Source of the DNA: Phascolarctos cinereus | Taxonomy: Eukaryota; Chordata; Mammalia; Diprotodontia; Phascolarctidae | DNA: 64,000 bases | Reading direction: 5' to 3' | Assembly: GCF_002099425.1 (NCBI RefSeq) | Contig: NW_018344252.1 | Coordinates: forward strand, 1,922,001-1,986,000 | In this document: positions 33,393 through 44,150 of the stretch, one piece after another | Position numbering within the stretch: the stretch's first letter is position 1 | Layout: each line of letters opens with the position of its first letter | The notes under the pieces: generated by a model | The model's input: the letters and a program-made list of their open reading frames with translations, nothing else | The model's database searches: none | What the model was told of the DNA's origin: nothing | Translations under genes and position numbers: made by a program

Positions 33393-33715
33393 GTGAAGGA
33401 GGGAGGGAGGGAAAAAGAAAGAAAGAAAGAGAGATGGAGACTGAGAGAGACAAAGGCAGACAGTTAGAAACACAGAGGGGGGGAGGAAAGGAGGGAGAAC
33501 AGGAGAGGGGTAGACAGAGACAGAGGGACAGAGACAAAGAGAAACCAAGATGTAGAGATAGAGATATAGAGAGACAGCTAAGAAGACAAGGAGACAGTGA
33601 AAGACAGAGAAGAAAGAAACAGATAGAAGGACACAAAGACAGAGAGACAAAGACAGAGACACAGAGACAAAAAGACACAGAGAATCACACAGGAATATAG
33701 AGACACAGAGACATA
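33393..33715 (+). repeat. Purine-rich (GAGACA)n/(GA)n tract
   Basis: About 320 bp of GGAG, GAAA and GAGACA-type repeats, giving artefactual long frames on both strands (Arg/Glu/Lys-rich plus strand, Leu/Ser/Cys-rich minus strand). Confidence 0.9.
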
Positions 33716-33777
33716 GAGGAGTCCTGAAGCTATTTAGGAGGCATAGGGAAAATAATGAATAGTATGATCATTTTGGG

Positions 33778-34012
33778 CCACTACATGGCACAGTGGAAAG
33801 AGTTCTGAGCCTGAAGTCAGGCAGATTCATTCTTGCGAGTTCAAATCTAGCCTCAGACACTTATCGTCTGTGTGACCCTAGGCAAGTCACATAACCCTGA
33901 TAGCCTCAGTTCCTCATCTATAAAACAAGTTGGAGAAAGAAATGTCAAACTGCTCCAGTATCTCTGCCAAGAAAAGCCCAAATCGAGTCACAGAGTTAGC
34001 CATGACTGAACA
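33778..34012 (+). mobile_element. RTE-tailed tRNA SINE
   Basis: Head CACTACATGGCACAGTGG, GAGTTCAAATCTAGCCTCAG, GTGTGACCCTAGGCAAGTC and RTE-like tail CTGCTCCAGTATCTCTGCCA, ending CCATGACTGAACAACACC. Flanks TGATCATTTTGGG (33765-33777) and TGATTGTGTTTGGG (34020-34033) may be a decayed target-site duplication. Confidence 0.88.
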
Positions 34013-34299
34013 ACACCAATGATTGTGTTTGGGTTGTATTTCTGTTCACATCCATCCAATTCTATCAGTTTCTTGCACATTTACCTGTTATCAGAGTGTT
34101 GCCCACTTCTTTCCATGATCCCCCCATCTGTCTCCTCACTGATGCCTCTCCAAAATTTCCACCTTCACTCTTGTCTCCTTGTGTACATTTAGAAAGGAGT
34201 TTCTTACTGATCTCTCTGTTGTCACTATTGCTGTTGCCTTGCCTGCCTCATTATTCACTCTTCCTGCATCCTGTCATTTGGGGTATTTGACAAGCAAAT

Positions 34300-36035
34300 A
34301 AAATCTCTTCCGGTTTTCTTTCTAAACACATTTCAAACATCTTTTTATTATTGAACTCTTATCTCTTCTCACTTATAGTTAAGCTTAGACAAGTCTGTTT
34401 GGTCATCCCAGTGTGGATCCAAAGATCCCTTGAGCTTTGGAACATACTGTTCCATTTCCTCCTACATTTTCTGGTGGGCACAAAATAGTTTTGTGTTATT
34501 TGAATGTTCTTTCCTTTGTATTTAAAAATCTTTCTTCTGATGACTTATAGAACTTCTTGTTTCTGAATTGAATTGGTTCAATTGAACCACTATGAGCCTT
34601 GGAGTTTGTAGTATTTGTTTTCTTTTTCTTTTCTTTTTCTGACAGTTATCTGTGAATTCTTTCAATCGGTATTTCGTTTTCTATCTTCAGAAGCTACGGG
34701 CAGTTCTGTTCTATTATTTCCTGGCATCATAGTGTTAAAATGTTTGTCCTGTCGTGTTCTTCTGGGAGATCTATGATCTTTACATTGTCTCTCTGCATCC
34801 TGTCAAGATCAGTATGTTTTGATTGCATAACAAGCATATTTTCTTTTGTTATTGTTGTTTTGCTTTTCTTCTAGATTGTCCTTCACTTCGGTGTGTTTGC
34901 ATTCTCTACCTATTGTCTCTCTTTCGTTGCTTGTTGTTTTTGGTGTTGGTTTTGGTGAGGTCATTGCAGATTCCAATTTTTCTATTCTCCCCAATTTTAT
35001 GGCACAGGACCTAAATTCTGCTGTCATAATTATCATGTCTTTCTTAAACCACTCAGCAATAGTGTGCTGTGGTTCCATATTCTCCTCACATTCCACAGGG
35101 TCCTCTGTCTCATCAAGTATTGGATTGTTTTCCTTATTTTCCCAGTAATTACATTTAGATGCTTAGTAATTATTATTATTTTTTTTTACTATATCTGAAT
35201 GCTGTATTTCTTTCTGTTGTTAATGTGTTCCATGTTGATTATTGGCTTATATTCAAGGTCTATGAGTTTTCTTCTTCCCAAAGGCCTTGGTAATTTGTCT
35301 CCCCACCTTCCACCCTCATTTTCCCCTATCCGTTTTCTGACTTTGTTCCTTCTGATGATAATTTCCTTGGTGGCTGAATCTCAGAGGCTAGATCTTATCC
35401 ACCTCTCCTATTGGGCAATTCAGGGTTCACTAGCCTCAGTCTTGGCCACGAATGACTTGTAGGTAGTTAGAAGCGTCTGCAGTTGGATGTTGTGCTCTTT
35501 CCTTTGGGCTCGGTGCAGTGCCACATAACTCCCCCAAACACACACAGCATCCTGTGTTTGTGCTCTGTCCCGCTCCCTCTGGGCATTTCAGAGCTTCGCA
35601 GCAGTGGTGCTGTGGGGTTGTGTCACCCAGCAGGATTTTGCTCCTGAGGGGCTGCTGCCTGCCATACTCATTGGCTGTTACTGTCCAAACAAATTTATGT
35701 AGCCTGGAGCCAGACTCTTCATGGAACTAGAAATACAGAGGGAGAAATGGGATGTTGGGTTGGGTTTTGTTCCAAGCCGCAGCTCATGTGTTGGGTCCTT
35801 GGGTCCAATGCTGCTAGTGTAGCCTTGATACCAGAGGCTTAGGAGGTGGGGTAGGGGTGCAGGATAAGCTCAGGGTCAGTGGGTATCCGTTCCTATGTTT
35901 GGGTTTTTTAAGCCTTCTTTTGGATTCTGGGTATTCTAGATCATGGAGACAGCTAAATTTGCTGTATCTTTTCTACATAGTTTCTGTTTTAGAGGCTGTG
36001 GGAAACACTGAACATGTTCAGTCTACCATCTTGCT
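34300..36035 (-). mobile_element. Older L1 LINE: 5' UTR and ORF1 only
   Basis: On the minus strand it starts near 36035 (GCAAGATGGTAGACTGAACA), with about 800 bp of 5' UTR, then ORF1 (about 35190-34310). ORF1 pieces include an N-terminal Lys/Glu-rich part, then IDLPEEHDRTNIL, QEIIEQNCP, and IENEIPIERIHR, which match the L1 ORF1 'GLPE..QEIIKENCPDILE..IERIHR' block. No ORF2 follows. The lineage differs from copies A and B. Confidence 0.75.
34809..35096 (-). pseudogene. L1 ORF1 N-terminal open frame, 95 codons
   Basis: Reads from an in-frame Met to Tyr, with segments AEWFKKDMIIMTAEF, KLGRIEKLESAM and DNLEEKQNNNNKRKY. Charged, helix-forming composition suits the coiled-coil region of L1 ORF1. 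It is followed in another frame by the conserved IERIHR block, so the full ORF1 is broken. Confidence 0.6.
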
Positions 36036-36384
36036 GCTTGCATTGATCAATGTAGTTTTTATTCACATTAATCTCCTTGTAAGGAGATAAGTGTCCATGA
36101 CACTGTTCCTTGCTGCTGCTTTGATTATTCCTCCTTTCCCTCAGTAACTGGATTGGGGAGGAGCTACTCTAGAACGCTCATAGACTAGACAAGGTATCCT
36201 AGGTTGGGGTCTGGATTAATCTTACTCTGTATTTCATATTGAATTTGATGTGCCTCCTAAGAATGATTACCAAACTTTTTTGAGCTGCCCAAACATTTTG
36301 TCATTGCTAATGAGAGTCATTTCTTTTATCCAAAACCAAATCTTATCAACTAAAGTCAATTTAAGCCAGACTAAAAGTTTGGGG
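36036..36384. other. Unassigned sequence
   Basis: Contains a 55-bp segment (36051-36105) that recurs inverted at 37707-37760. Otherwise nothing is recognised. Confidence 0.3.
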
Positions 36385-36512
36385 CACTTTGGACGTCTCA
36401 CTTCATTTGTTTGGTTCTGTTTCCTCATCTGCTAAATGGGGGAGTGAGGGTGGGAGGAGAAGGTGAAATGATCTGTGGGGTCCCTTGGAGATCAAATATT
36501 CTAAGATGTGTG
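36385..36512 (+). mobile_element. MIR-type CORE-SINE 3' half
   Basis: GTTTCCTCATCTGCTAAATG, GGGGTCCCTTGGAGATCAAA and TATTCTAAGATGTG fit the 3' half of a MIR-like element. Confidence 0.6.
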
Positions 36513-36527
36513 GTTTTTTTTTTTTGG

Positions 36528-37020
36528 CTCAACAAGTTGTGATATATGATTGTGATGAAATACTACTGTGCTAGAAGAATTGATGAGCTCAGTGATTTTA
36601 GAAAAACAAGGAAAGACTTGAATAGAGTAATTAAGAGCAAAATAAGCAGAACCAAGAAAATCATACAGTAATTATACATTAATATTGTTTTAAGAATGAC
36701 TTTGAGCAAATAAACCATAAAGGACAAGTGAAGAAAGATGCTATCTGCATCCAGAGAAAGGACCGATAAATAGAAGTAGGTATAGAGTATTTTTACATAT
36801 ATAAGTACATGTGTATATATGCCTATTTGTGTATCTATTGGTAGCCATCTCTAAGGTGGGAGCAAAGGGAAGAAAAAAAAAAGAAATTTACATGATAATT
36901 ATGTTGTATATTTGAAAGGAATGACAAATTGTGCATAGGAGATTTGTAGTTTCTTGTACAATCATCTTTTTTTATTGTACTATGTTATGGAAATACTTGT
37001 TTTATTCCATAAATTATAAG
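36528..37020 (+). mobile_element. L1 LINE 3' end
   Basis: Starts GCTCAACAAGTTGTGATATA, continues CTACTGTGCTAGAAGAATTG, AAGAATGACTTTGAGCAAAT, GCTATCTGCATCCAGAGAAA and ends TGTTTTATTCCATAAATTAT. Ends without a long A-tail. It is the same subfamily as the inverted ends at 10485 and 29655. Confidence 0.88.
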
Positions 37021-37514
37021 CTGAGCCAGAGAAAAGCATTCTAATATGGTCCCCAGATGATTGGTACAGCTGAGTGTTTCTATCTTTTCCTTATCTATTA
37101 GGTGAGAGGTAGGCCCTGATAAACTCTTGAATCCATGTCAGGGATCAGAATTTCTTTGGTGAAGGCACTCCATCCATGATGTAAATAATGAACCACTCCA
37201 GGTCTTAGTAAACAGTTTTATGAGTTCTCTTGTCAGCCTTCCTCACCCCCAAAAAAACAACTCACCTCATCTCTAGTCAACTGGTGTTGGAGCTGTCTGA
37301 ACCAGGGCCCAGATGGACCTGCAACAGCCGGTGTAGAATTCTTTTCCAGGCTCCTAGTCAGATACTGCCTGGTTTGTAGACTCTGCTCTATTGGCATGGC
37401 CTTCAAGAGCCTCAGGTCCCCTCTATATCATGAGAGTGAGGCATGCCCTGGAGGAAGGCTTTGGTCCAGCTTCTGTTTGAGTGAATGGCTAGCAGAGGCT
37501 TCATCCACTGTGTG
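37021..37514. other. Unassigned sequence
   Basis: No feature recognised. Confidence 0.3.
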
Positions 37515-37712
37515 ATACCATGGAAATCATGCTGGTTCTGTAGTCATGATCTGGATTCAAATTCTGTCCCTGATGCTCCCTATTTGTGTGGCCTTGGGCA
37601 AGTCACCTAACTATCATGGCTTCAATTTCTCTCCTGCAAAATGAGTTTGTTGGACTCTTTGGCCTCTGATATTCCCTCCACTATGAATCCATGATTGTGC
37701 AATCTTATATTC
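37515..37712 (+). mobile_element. MIR/THER CORE-SINE
   Basis: GGATTCAAATTCTGTCCCTG, GTGTGGCCTTGGGCAAGTCA, TCTCCTGCAAAATGAGTTTG, GGACTCTTTGGCCTCTGATA and CCACTATGAATCCATGATTG follow the MIR variant whose 3' end reads 'GGCCTCT..GTCCC..ATCTATGAT'. Confidence 0.7.
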
Positions 37713-38344
37713 CTCCAGGGTCATAGATACTTTTCTCCCTGCAAGAAGATTAATGTGGATAAGAAGCACTTTGACTTGGGCAACAAAAGGGAAGACTAGA
37801 CACTTTCTCTGATCCCCCCAATCTCTCAATCAGATCTCTGGTGAGTGCTACGGGTGGGTGAGATACAGCAAGGGAGCAATGGATTGGCTGTGGTCCTGAA
37901 TCTACACAGTCATTGACATGGAGGACATGAAGGAAGGCAGAAAGCAGCCAGGTGTATTCAGTATCTTCTCCCTGGTACTCTGCACCATTCTCTTCCAAAG
38001 GCCACACAGGCCCTGGGCTAGGAAGGTATGCCATACCAACAACCCAGAGGGAGACTTTTGGAGCTAAGAAGATTGGGAGAAAACCTGATTTTCTTGCCAA
38101 GTGATCAAATTTATTTCCTGGTTGGTGAAAAGAATTAACATTATTCTGCTGCATTGGCAGCACTGAAAAGGACACTTGCAGCAAAATACTTCTAATTAAG
38201 TAGAATTTGCTGGAGCACAATTGTGCTGACTCAGAAGTTTTTTTTTTCCTTCCTCTTCCAACGCTCTAATACATTTAAAAAAAGAAAACAAGCCTTCCTT
38301 GGAATGAAGAAGTAAAGTGAATAAAGTTGCCTCTATGAAATAGC
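37713..38344. other. Unassigned sequence with a 156-codon minus frame
   Basis: The minus frame 37750-38220 is the longest uninterrupted frame in the window without simple repeats, apart from an 8.4 kb one. It shows no recognised domain, no clear start context, and no matching frame upstream. Chance is most likely; a diverged exon is not excluded. Confidence 0.25.
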
Positions 38345-38508
38345 CCTGCTAGATAGGTGCTCTGACTTCCTCCGTTTTTATAGTTGAGGAACCTGAGGTG
38401 AATAGAGGTTAAGTGACTTGACAAATCACACAGCTAAAAAGTGTATGAGGTCAAATTTGAACTCAGGTCTTCCAGACTCTATCCACTGCATCACCTACTG
38501 TACATATT
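38345..38508 (-). mobile_element. MIR/THER CORE-SINE, inverted
   Basis: TTTTTATAGTTGAGGAACC, TAGAGGTTAAGTGACTTGAC, AATCACACAGCTAAAAAGTG and AATTTGAACTCAGGTCTTCC in the inverted MIR order. Confidence 0.75.
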
Positions 38509-38885
38509 CAGGGAACCATGATCTTGTTATGATTCACAAACATTGTCAGGGTATCATTTGTGATATTCACAAAGCACTGCATTGTGAAGTTGAAAGATTA
38601 AAGTACTAACTTGAGAAACTTTGAAAGTACTCCTTGACATCTCCCTTCCCCAGATAATTGCCGACACAAACAAATGCCCTTGGAAATGCAGCAGGGGACC
38701 AAAAGCCTCACTTTGAAGTACAGGCATGGTGTGGCCAAAATCCCTTTGATGTCGGGGAAATCTTTTTTTTTTTAATGAAATCAGTCTCCTTGAAGGCAAC
38801 AAGAAGTGCCTTTAAACATTCAAAAGTCCTTGTCAAAGCTATTGGGGAGTGGAGGCAGCTCTTAGGACTCAGGTAAGGTTGGCCG
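38509..38885. other. Unassigned sequence
   Basis: No family named. Overlapping frames on opposite strands at 38554-38950 have no domain. Confidence 0.3.
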
Positions 38886-39040
38886 GTTGGTTGTGCTGTG
38901 CTCATGATTGAAGAGGACCAACATGACATTACTATGTGCAGTGTGTCCAACTGTGACTGATCAGACCAACAGGAGCTCCGAAGGCTCTACCTCAGGTCAG
39001 GCACAAGCAGTCGATACGAACATTTGGAGTGGAGATGTGT
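38886..39040 (+). repeat. Unnamed ~150 bp dispersed repeat, copy 1
   Basis: GATTGAAGAGGACCAACATG, CAGTGTGTCCAACTGTGACT, GATCAGACCAACAGGAGCTC and GAAGGCTCTACCTCAGGTCA also occur at 42364-42484 (plus) and 48741-48894 (minus). The left end has GGT/GGTT-rich text. I believe it is a marsupial interspersed repeat, but I cannot attach a name. Confidence 0.7.
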
Positions 39041-40255
39041 CTACATATTCACTTTGTGTTATTTGTTGAACCCATTACATTAACTGGGATTTTTATTTGA
39101 CATGCAGAAAGTGCAAAGGTGAGTCATCTTTACTCAATAACACCTAATCTTTAGTTCTAATTGTGAAACAATTTATATAAAAGTATAGTTTCATCTTCTT
39201 AAAACAATGGCATGTAAATCCACCCAATTGTCTTCTTTATCACAGAAATCTGTCAATTATCTTATCCACTTTTTAACCCTTACTTGTAATTGCCATAGAA
39301 AAGACTAAGTAGCTTTCAGGAGCTATCATGTCATTAATGAATTCACCTTCAGGAAGAGATATCTGAGAGCAAATGTCACCTTCCTCCAGCTCGAGCAACT
39401 TTTATGACTGTTAAAATGGAATGGGCCTATGGCTTGGTGAGTCTTTGATGGCAATGATATGGAACAGGTTGCCTCAGTTAGCATGTAACAGGTTGCCTTC
39501 TGGAATCTTTTTATACTTTTATCCTTTCCTCTAACTACCACAGGGGATTATCAGTCACCCAGCACTGTGCCAGGCACTGCAATATCTCTGTTCTTAACTA
39601 AGGGTCCCTGTCAATTGTGACATTATATATTGGCTCAGTCCTCATCCACAACTCATGCCTGTCCCTCCCAGAATCAGGGTTATACAGTCACCAAAAAAAG
39701 CACTTAAACAAGATCAGTGAAAACAGGGTAAAATCAAATAGCTTTGAGGCACTTTTATCATAAAATGAGACATTCCAAAATCTTAGCATCACCAACTTCC
39801 AAGAAGAACCCCTCCTTAAGTTGGGATCCATTTTCAGTTGTACCAGGGGTAAGAGAACCAGGGTATTCATTTACTCAATAAAATCCTCTAGTCTGCTTAC
39901 ATAGAAGGAGTAGAGTGTGTGCATAGCCAATAGCCATTCCCAACATCCTGAAGGCTCTTTCCCCTCTTTAGGCAAGGCTTTGTCTTAGCTTCCTTCCACA
40001 GGGTCCACTCCCCAACTCAGGCTGCTGTAGTGAGGAGCTCCCTGCACCAGCTTCAAAGGCTCAGGAGTGATCTCTGTGTCTCTGTCCCTCTGCCTCTATC
40101 CTTCTATACTTTCAGTGTAGAGTTAAATACCTGAACATTCCTCACACCCTCTGGGAAATGACTCTCTGGGCACATAAACTTTTTGTCTCAGTTTCTTCTG
40201 AGAGATTTAAGCCAGACAGGAGTACCTCCTTGTCCAGATACCATTCTTAATAACC
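39041..40255. other. Unassigned sequence
   Basis: Only a short MIR/L2-like scrap (GCACTGTGCCAGGCACTGC near 39560) is recognisable. No exon, RNA or LTR can be supported. Confidence 0.3.
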
Positions 40256-40263
40256 TTCTAGGA

Positions 40264-40466
40264 CAGGGGTGGGGAACCTTTGGCCTGGAGGTCACTCATG
40301 GCCTTCTAGGTCTTTGGGTGTGGCCTTTTGACTGAGTCCAAGTTTTACAGAACAAATCCTTCTATTAAAGGAATTTGTTCTGTGAAGTTTGGATTCAGTC
40401 AAAGGGCCACACTCGAGGACCCAGAGGGCCTCATGTGGCCTCCAGGCCAAAGGTTCCTCACCCTTG
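40264..40466. mobile_element. Palindromic hAT-type MITE with perfect 8-bp target-site duplication
   Basis: A 203-bp element starts CAGGGGTGGGGAACCTTTGG and ends CCAAAGGTTCCTCACCCTTG. The halves are reverse complements over about 98 bp with a centre near TTCTATTAAAGGAATTTG. Flanked by TTCTAGGA at 40256-40263 and 40467-40474, which fits the hAT 8-bp NTCTAGAN-like target. It has no coding capacity and depends on a hAT transposase. Confidence 0.92.
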
Positions 40467-40474
40467 TTCTAGGA

Positions 40475-41904
40475 GATTCTGGGCTCTTAAAATACACATT
40501 TTCTAACCACTAAAGCTGCTGAAGGAAGGAATTCTAGAGACAGGGGAACCTGTATCTGTTCCTTGCAGGTACCTTTCAGAACCTAGATTTCCCTTATATG
40601 TAGGGCCCAGGTCTACTGCTGAGACAATGGCCTCCGAGCCTCCTACCCCTCAATACCCAACTACCTTCACTGACGCCCCTGTCCCATCTCCCTCAGCCTT
40701 TATTCTAATCCAGCATCCATTCTTTCTTCCCTCTCTTCCAAGAATCCTTCCAAGTTATATCCTTTGTGGAGTTTTTATACATTGTGTATTGTTTTAGATA
40801 GCACATTATTATTTTTATGATAATGTTCCATTTCATCTCAATGTATTATTTCTACCTTTGCTTCTCCATCTTCTGAAAAATAAGCGTGCCAGTAGAACAC
40901 CCTGGTTTCATTAACAAGGTTCCCGTAGTCAGTTTTCCTCAGGCAGCTGTGCTCTTAGTATCAAAAGAAAAGGCCTTGTCTTGAATTAAAGAGCATTTGG
41001 TAAATATCCACACATCACTCAACAGCAACATTACCTGAATATATTTGTTAATCTGACTACAATGGGAGGTGGCCATGCTTTGACAGATCTGTGATCTCAG
41101 TGAGATGGCACCTTGGTCCACCTGTGCACACCCCACACCCGCCAGGCTTTGTTGTGCACGTGCTGCCATAGATCTCTCTATCCAATTCACTAGAGAGTTC
41201 CCATGAGGCCTTTCATCATTTCAGAGACACCAGCACCACGTCACTTGTTTTTGTAGCCTTTTGCTGATTCGATATGACCAGCTCTTTGAATTTTCTGGCC
41301 ACGCACCCCCTTGATGAAGTCATTTAAGCCACTTCTCATAAGGGAGTTACTGCTGGTCACACACCTCAGCGTGTTTGCGTTCACCATATTCATGGCTTTC
41401 CATTGCCCTTTGAGGAACCGAAATAACCGAGAACTTGCTTACGGAACTTGCTGAGTATTTGGTAAAATGTTCATTTGTAATGTGGGGATAGACCAACCTC
41501 ACTTGAGCCTTGAGGGCAAAACCAGGACCTAGGGGTGGGACTTGCAGAGGCAGTTTTCCATGTAAGGAAAGCAAGTCTACCAAAGAGAGGTAGATAACTC
41601 AAAATGACTTGTGTCTTGCTCATTAAACACCCTGAAGTGGGTAACACAGGTATTAGCGTATGTGTTTTACAGGAGAGAACACTAAAGTATATAAAGAATA
41701 CTAAAGAGAATACTAAACTTCAAGCTGGTGTCTGACTTAAGGTTATACAGAAAGAAAGTGCAGAGTACTGGTATCAGATTCAGCACAGGTTCCTGAGGCT
41801 GATTGCGGCTCTCTCCTAGACCTGTGTCTCTCAAGTAAGGAGACTTCATTATTGGGTTTTATTTTTGTTTTTTAGTGGAGCCCAGATGGCTGTTTGTCAG
41901 GAAT
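40475..41904. other. Unassigned sequence
   Basis: Holds two minus frames of 78-83 codons (40939-41190, 41347-41583) in line with each other but not recognised. In the intervening text another phase has a 40-codon open run. This may be a decayed retrocopy of unknown origin. Not enough for a pseudogene call. Confidence 0.25.
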
Positions 41905-42075
41905 GTCAGTCTTTCACTAAGCCTTTGTTAAGTACTTACTGTGTGGTGGTCATTGTGCTAAGCACTGGGAAGATAAATACAAGGAAAAAGAGATGGTGCA
42001 TGCCTTCAAGAATCTCACCTTCTAATGGGATAGACAGCACATAAAAGGAAACTGAAGGTTGCAGGGAAGGAGCTA
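41905..42075 (-). mobile_element. L2 LINE 3' end, inverted
   Basis: AAGCCTTTGTTAAGTACTTA, GTCATTGTGCTAAGCACTGG, GAATCTCACCTTCTAATGGG and ATAGACAGCACATAAAAGG are an inverted L2 terminus. Confidence 0.75.
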
Positions 42076-42289
42076 CTCTGGCAGGGGCCATCATGGAGCA
42101 TTCCAGAACACTGGCTGATGAGAAATGAAGAGGTGAGTGGCCTGGGCACCCTCCTTAAATGAAGGTTCTGGGAGGAGCCTCCAGTCAAAGGGATTGTTGT
42201 AAAAGGGATTGCTCTTCAGACTAGATGAGTTTTGACACCCATCCCAATTGTCAGGTTCCATGATTCACTTCCTTAATTAACTCAAAATG

Positions 42290-42640
42290 GATACAGTGAT
42301 GATGCTAATGCTAATAACAACTCACTCATAAGTGCCTCATGCTTTACAATGTGAATTTGCGTGTTGTCCTTCATTCTTAAAGAGGACCAAAATGACACCG
42401 CTATGATGGGATCGAGGTACAGCGCGTCTGATTGCGGCTGATTAGATAGTGATGAGTTCAGAAGGCTCTAACACAGGCTCTGGAACAAATACTTCATTTT
42501 TTCATTTGATCCTCACAATGACCCTGGAGGCTAGATACTATTATTCCCCATTTTACAGATGAGAAAACTGAGGCAGACAGAGGTGATGTGACTTGCCCAG
42601 GGTCACAAAGCTAGTCAATATGAACTTGTATCTACTAGCA
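42290..42640 (-). mobile_element. MIR/THER1 CORE-SINE, inverted, split by the unnamed repeat
   Basis: Left part AATGCTAATAACAACTCACT and TGCTTTACAATGTGAAT, and right part TTTGATCCTCACAATGACCC, TTTACAGATGAGAAAACTGA and CCCAGGGTCACAAAGCTAGT, make one MIR when 42362-42490 is removed. Confidence 0.75.
42364..42484 (+). repeat. Unnamed ~150 bp dispersed repeat, copy 2
   Basis: GTTGTCCTTCATTCTTAAAG, GACCAAAATGACACC, GTACAGCGCGTCTGATTGCG and GAAGGCTCTAACACAGGCTC. It lies inside a MIR, so it arrived after the MIR. Confidence 0.75.
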
Positions 42641-42664
42641 AGTATGATGTAGGCCATTTACCAA

Positions 42665-44150
42665 GAGAGTAACCTAGTGTTTGATAAACCCAAAGACCCC
42701 AGCCTTTGGCATAAGAACTCACTATTTGACAAAAACTGCTGGGAAAGCTGGAAGACATTAGGGCACAAACTAGATACAGAGCAAAATCTCACACCCTATA
42801 CCAAGATAAGGTCAAAATGGGTACATGATTTAGACACAAAGGGTGATGCCATAAGCAAATTAGAAGAGCAAGGAATAGTCTACCTGTCAGATCTATGGAG
42901 AAGAAAAGAATTCATGACCAAGCAATAGATAGAGAGTATTACAAAATGTAAAGTAGATAATTTTGACTATATTAAATTAAAAAGGTTTTGCACAATGTAA
43001 TCAATGTAACCAATATAATCAAGATTAGAAGGAAAGCAGAAAACTGGGAAACAATCTTTACAGCAGATTTCTCTAATAAAGGCCACATTTCTAAAATTTA
43101 TAGGGAGCTGAGTCAAATTTATAAATACAAGCCATTCCCCAATTGATAAATGGTCAAAGGTTATGAACAGGTAGTTTTCAGATAAAGAAATCAAAGCTAT
43201 CTATAGTCATATGAAGAAGCGCTCTAAATCACTTTTGATTACAGAAATGCAAATTAAAACAGCTCTGAGATACCACTTCACACCTATCAGATTGACTAAT
43301 ATGACAAAAAAGGAAAGTGGTAAATGTTGGAGAGGATGTGGGGAAATTGGGACACTGATGCCAAAATTGGTTGGTGGAGTTGTGAACTGATCCTACCATT
43401 CTGGAGAGCAATTTGGACCTATGCCCAAAGAGCAACAAAACTCTTTGATCAATACCACTACTAAGTCTATATCCCAAAGACATCATAAAAAAGGGAAAAG
43501 GACCTACAAGTGCAAAAATATTTATAGCAGCTGTTTTTTTGTGTTGGGCAAGAATTGGAAATTAAGGGGATGGTTGTCAATTAGGGAACCGCTGAACAAG
43601 CTGGGGTATATGAATGCAATGAAATACTATTGTGCTATAAGAAATGATGAACAGGCAATTTCAGAAGAATCTGGGAAGAACTGTATGACCTGATGCAAAG
43701 TGAAATGAGCAGAATCAGGAAAATGTTGTACACAGTATCAGCAGCATTGTGTGATCAGCTTTGAATGACTCAGCTCTTCTCAGAAACACAATGATCCAAG
43801 GTAAGTACAAAGGACTCACAAAGGCAAATGCTCTCCACTTCCAGATACAGGACTGATGGATCTGAAGGCAGAACAAAGCAGACTTTTTTTTCACTTACTT
43901 TATTCTTTCTCATTTTTCTTTCCTTTTGATCTGTTTCTTCTTTCACATCTGTGATTAATATGGAAATATGTTTTACGGGGTAGCACATGTATAACCTATA
44001 TCAAATTGCCTACCATTTTAGGAGGATGGTGGGGAGGGGAGAGAAGAAGAAAAATTTGGAATTTAAAATCTTGTAAAAATGAATGCTAAAAATTGTCTTG
44101 ACATGTTATTGGGGAAAAAATAAAATACTATTAAAAAATAAAAGAAATTT
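42665..44150 (+). mobile_element. L1 LINE, 5'-truncated, undeleted ORF2 3' third
   Basis: ORF2 frames include SLWHKNSLFDKNCWESWKTL, GDAISKLEEQGIVYLSDL (42677-42928) and, after decay, KNWKLRGWLSIREPLNKLGY with YYCAIRND (43421-43693). The 3' UTR ends ATAAAATACTATTAAAAAAT. It spans the point where copies A and B rejoin after their deletion (TTTACAG at 43057-43063), so it serves as the local undeleted reference. Confidence 0.9.

Noticed and set aside
33297-33700. Three 121-128 codon frames on both strands
   Set aside because: All arise from the purine-rich (GAGACA)n tract; low complexity and no start context.
37750-38220. 156-codon minus frame as a possible gene
   Set aside because: No family resemblance and no supporting context. 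Kept only as a note in the unassigned stretch.
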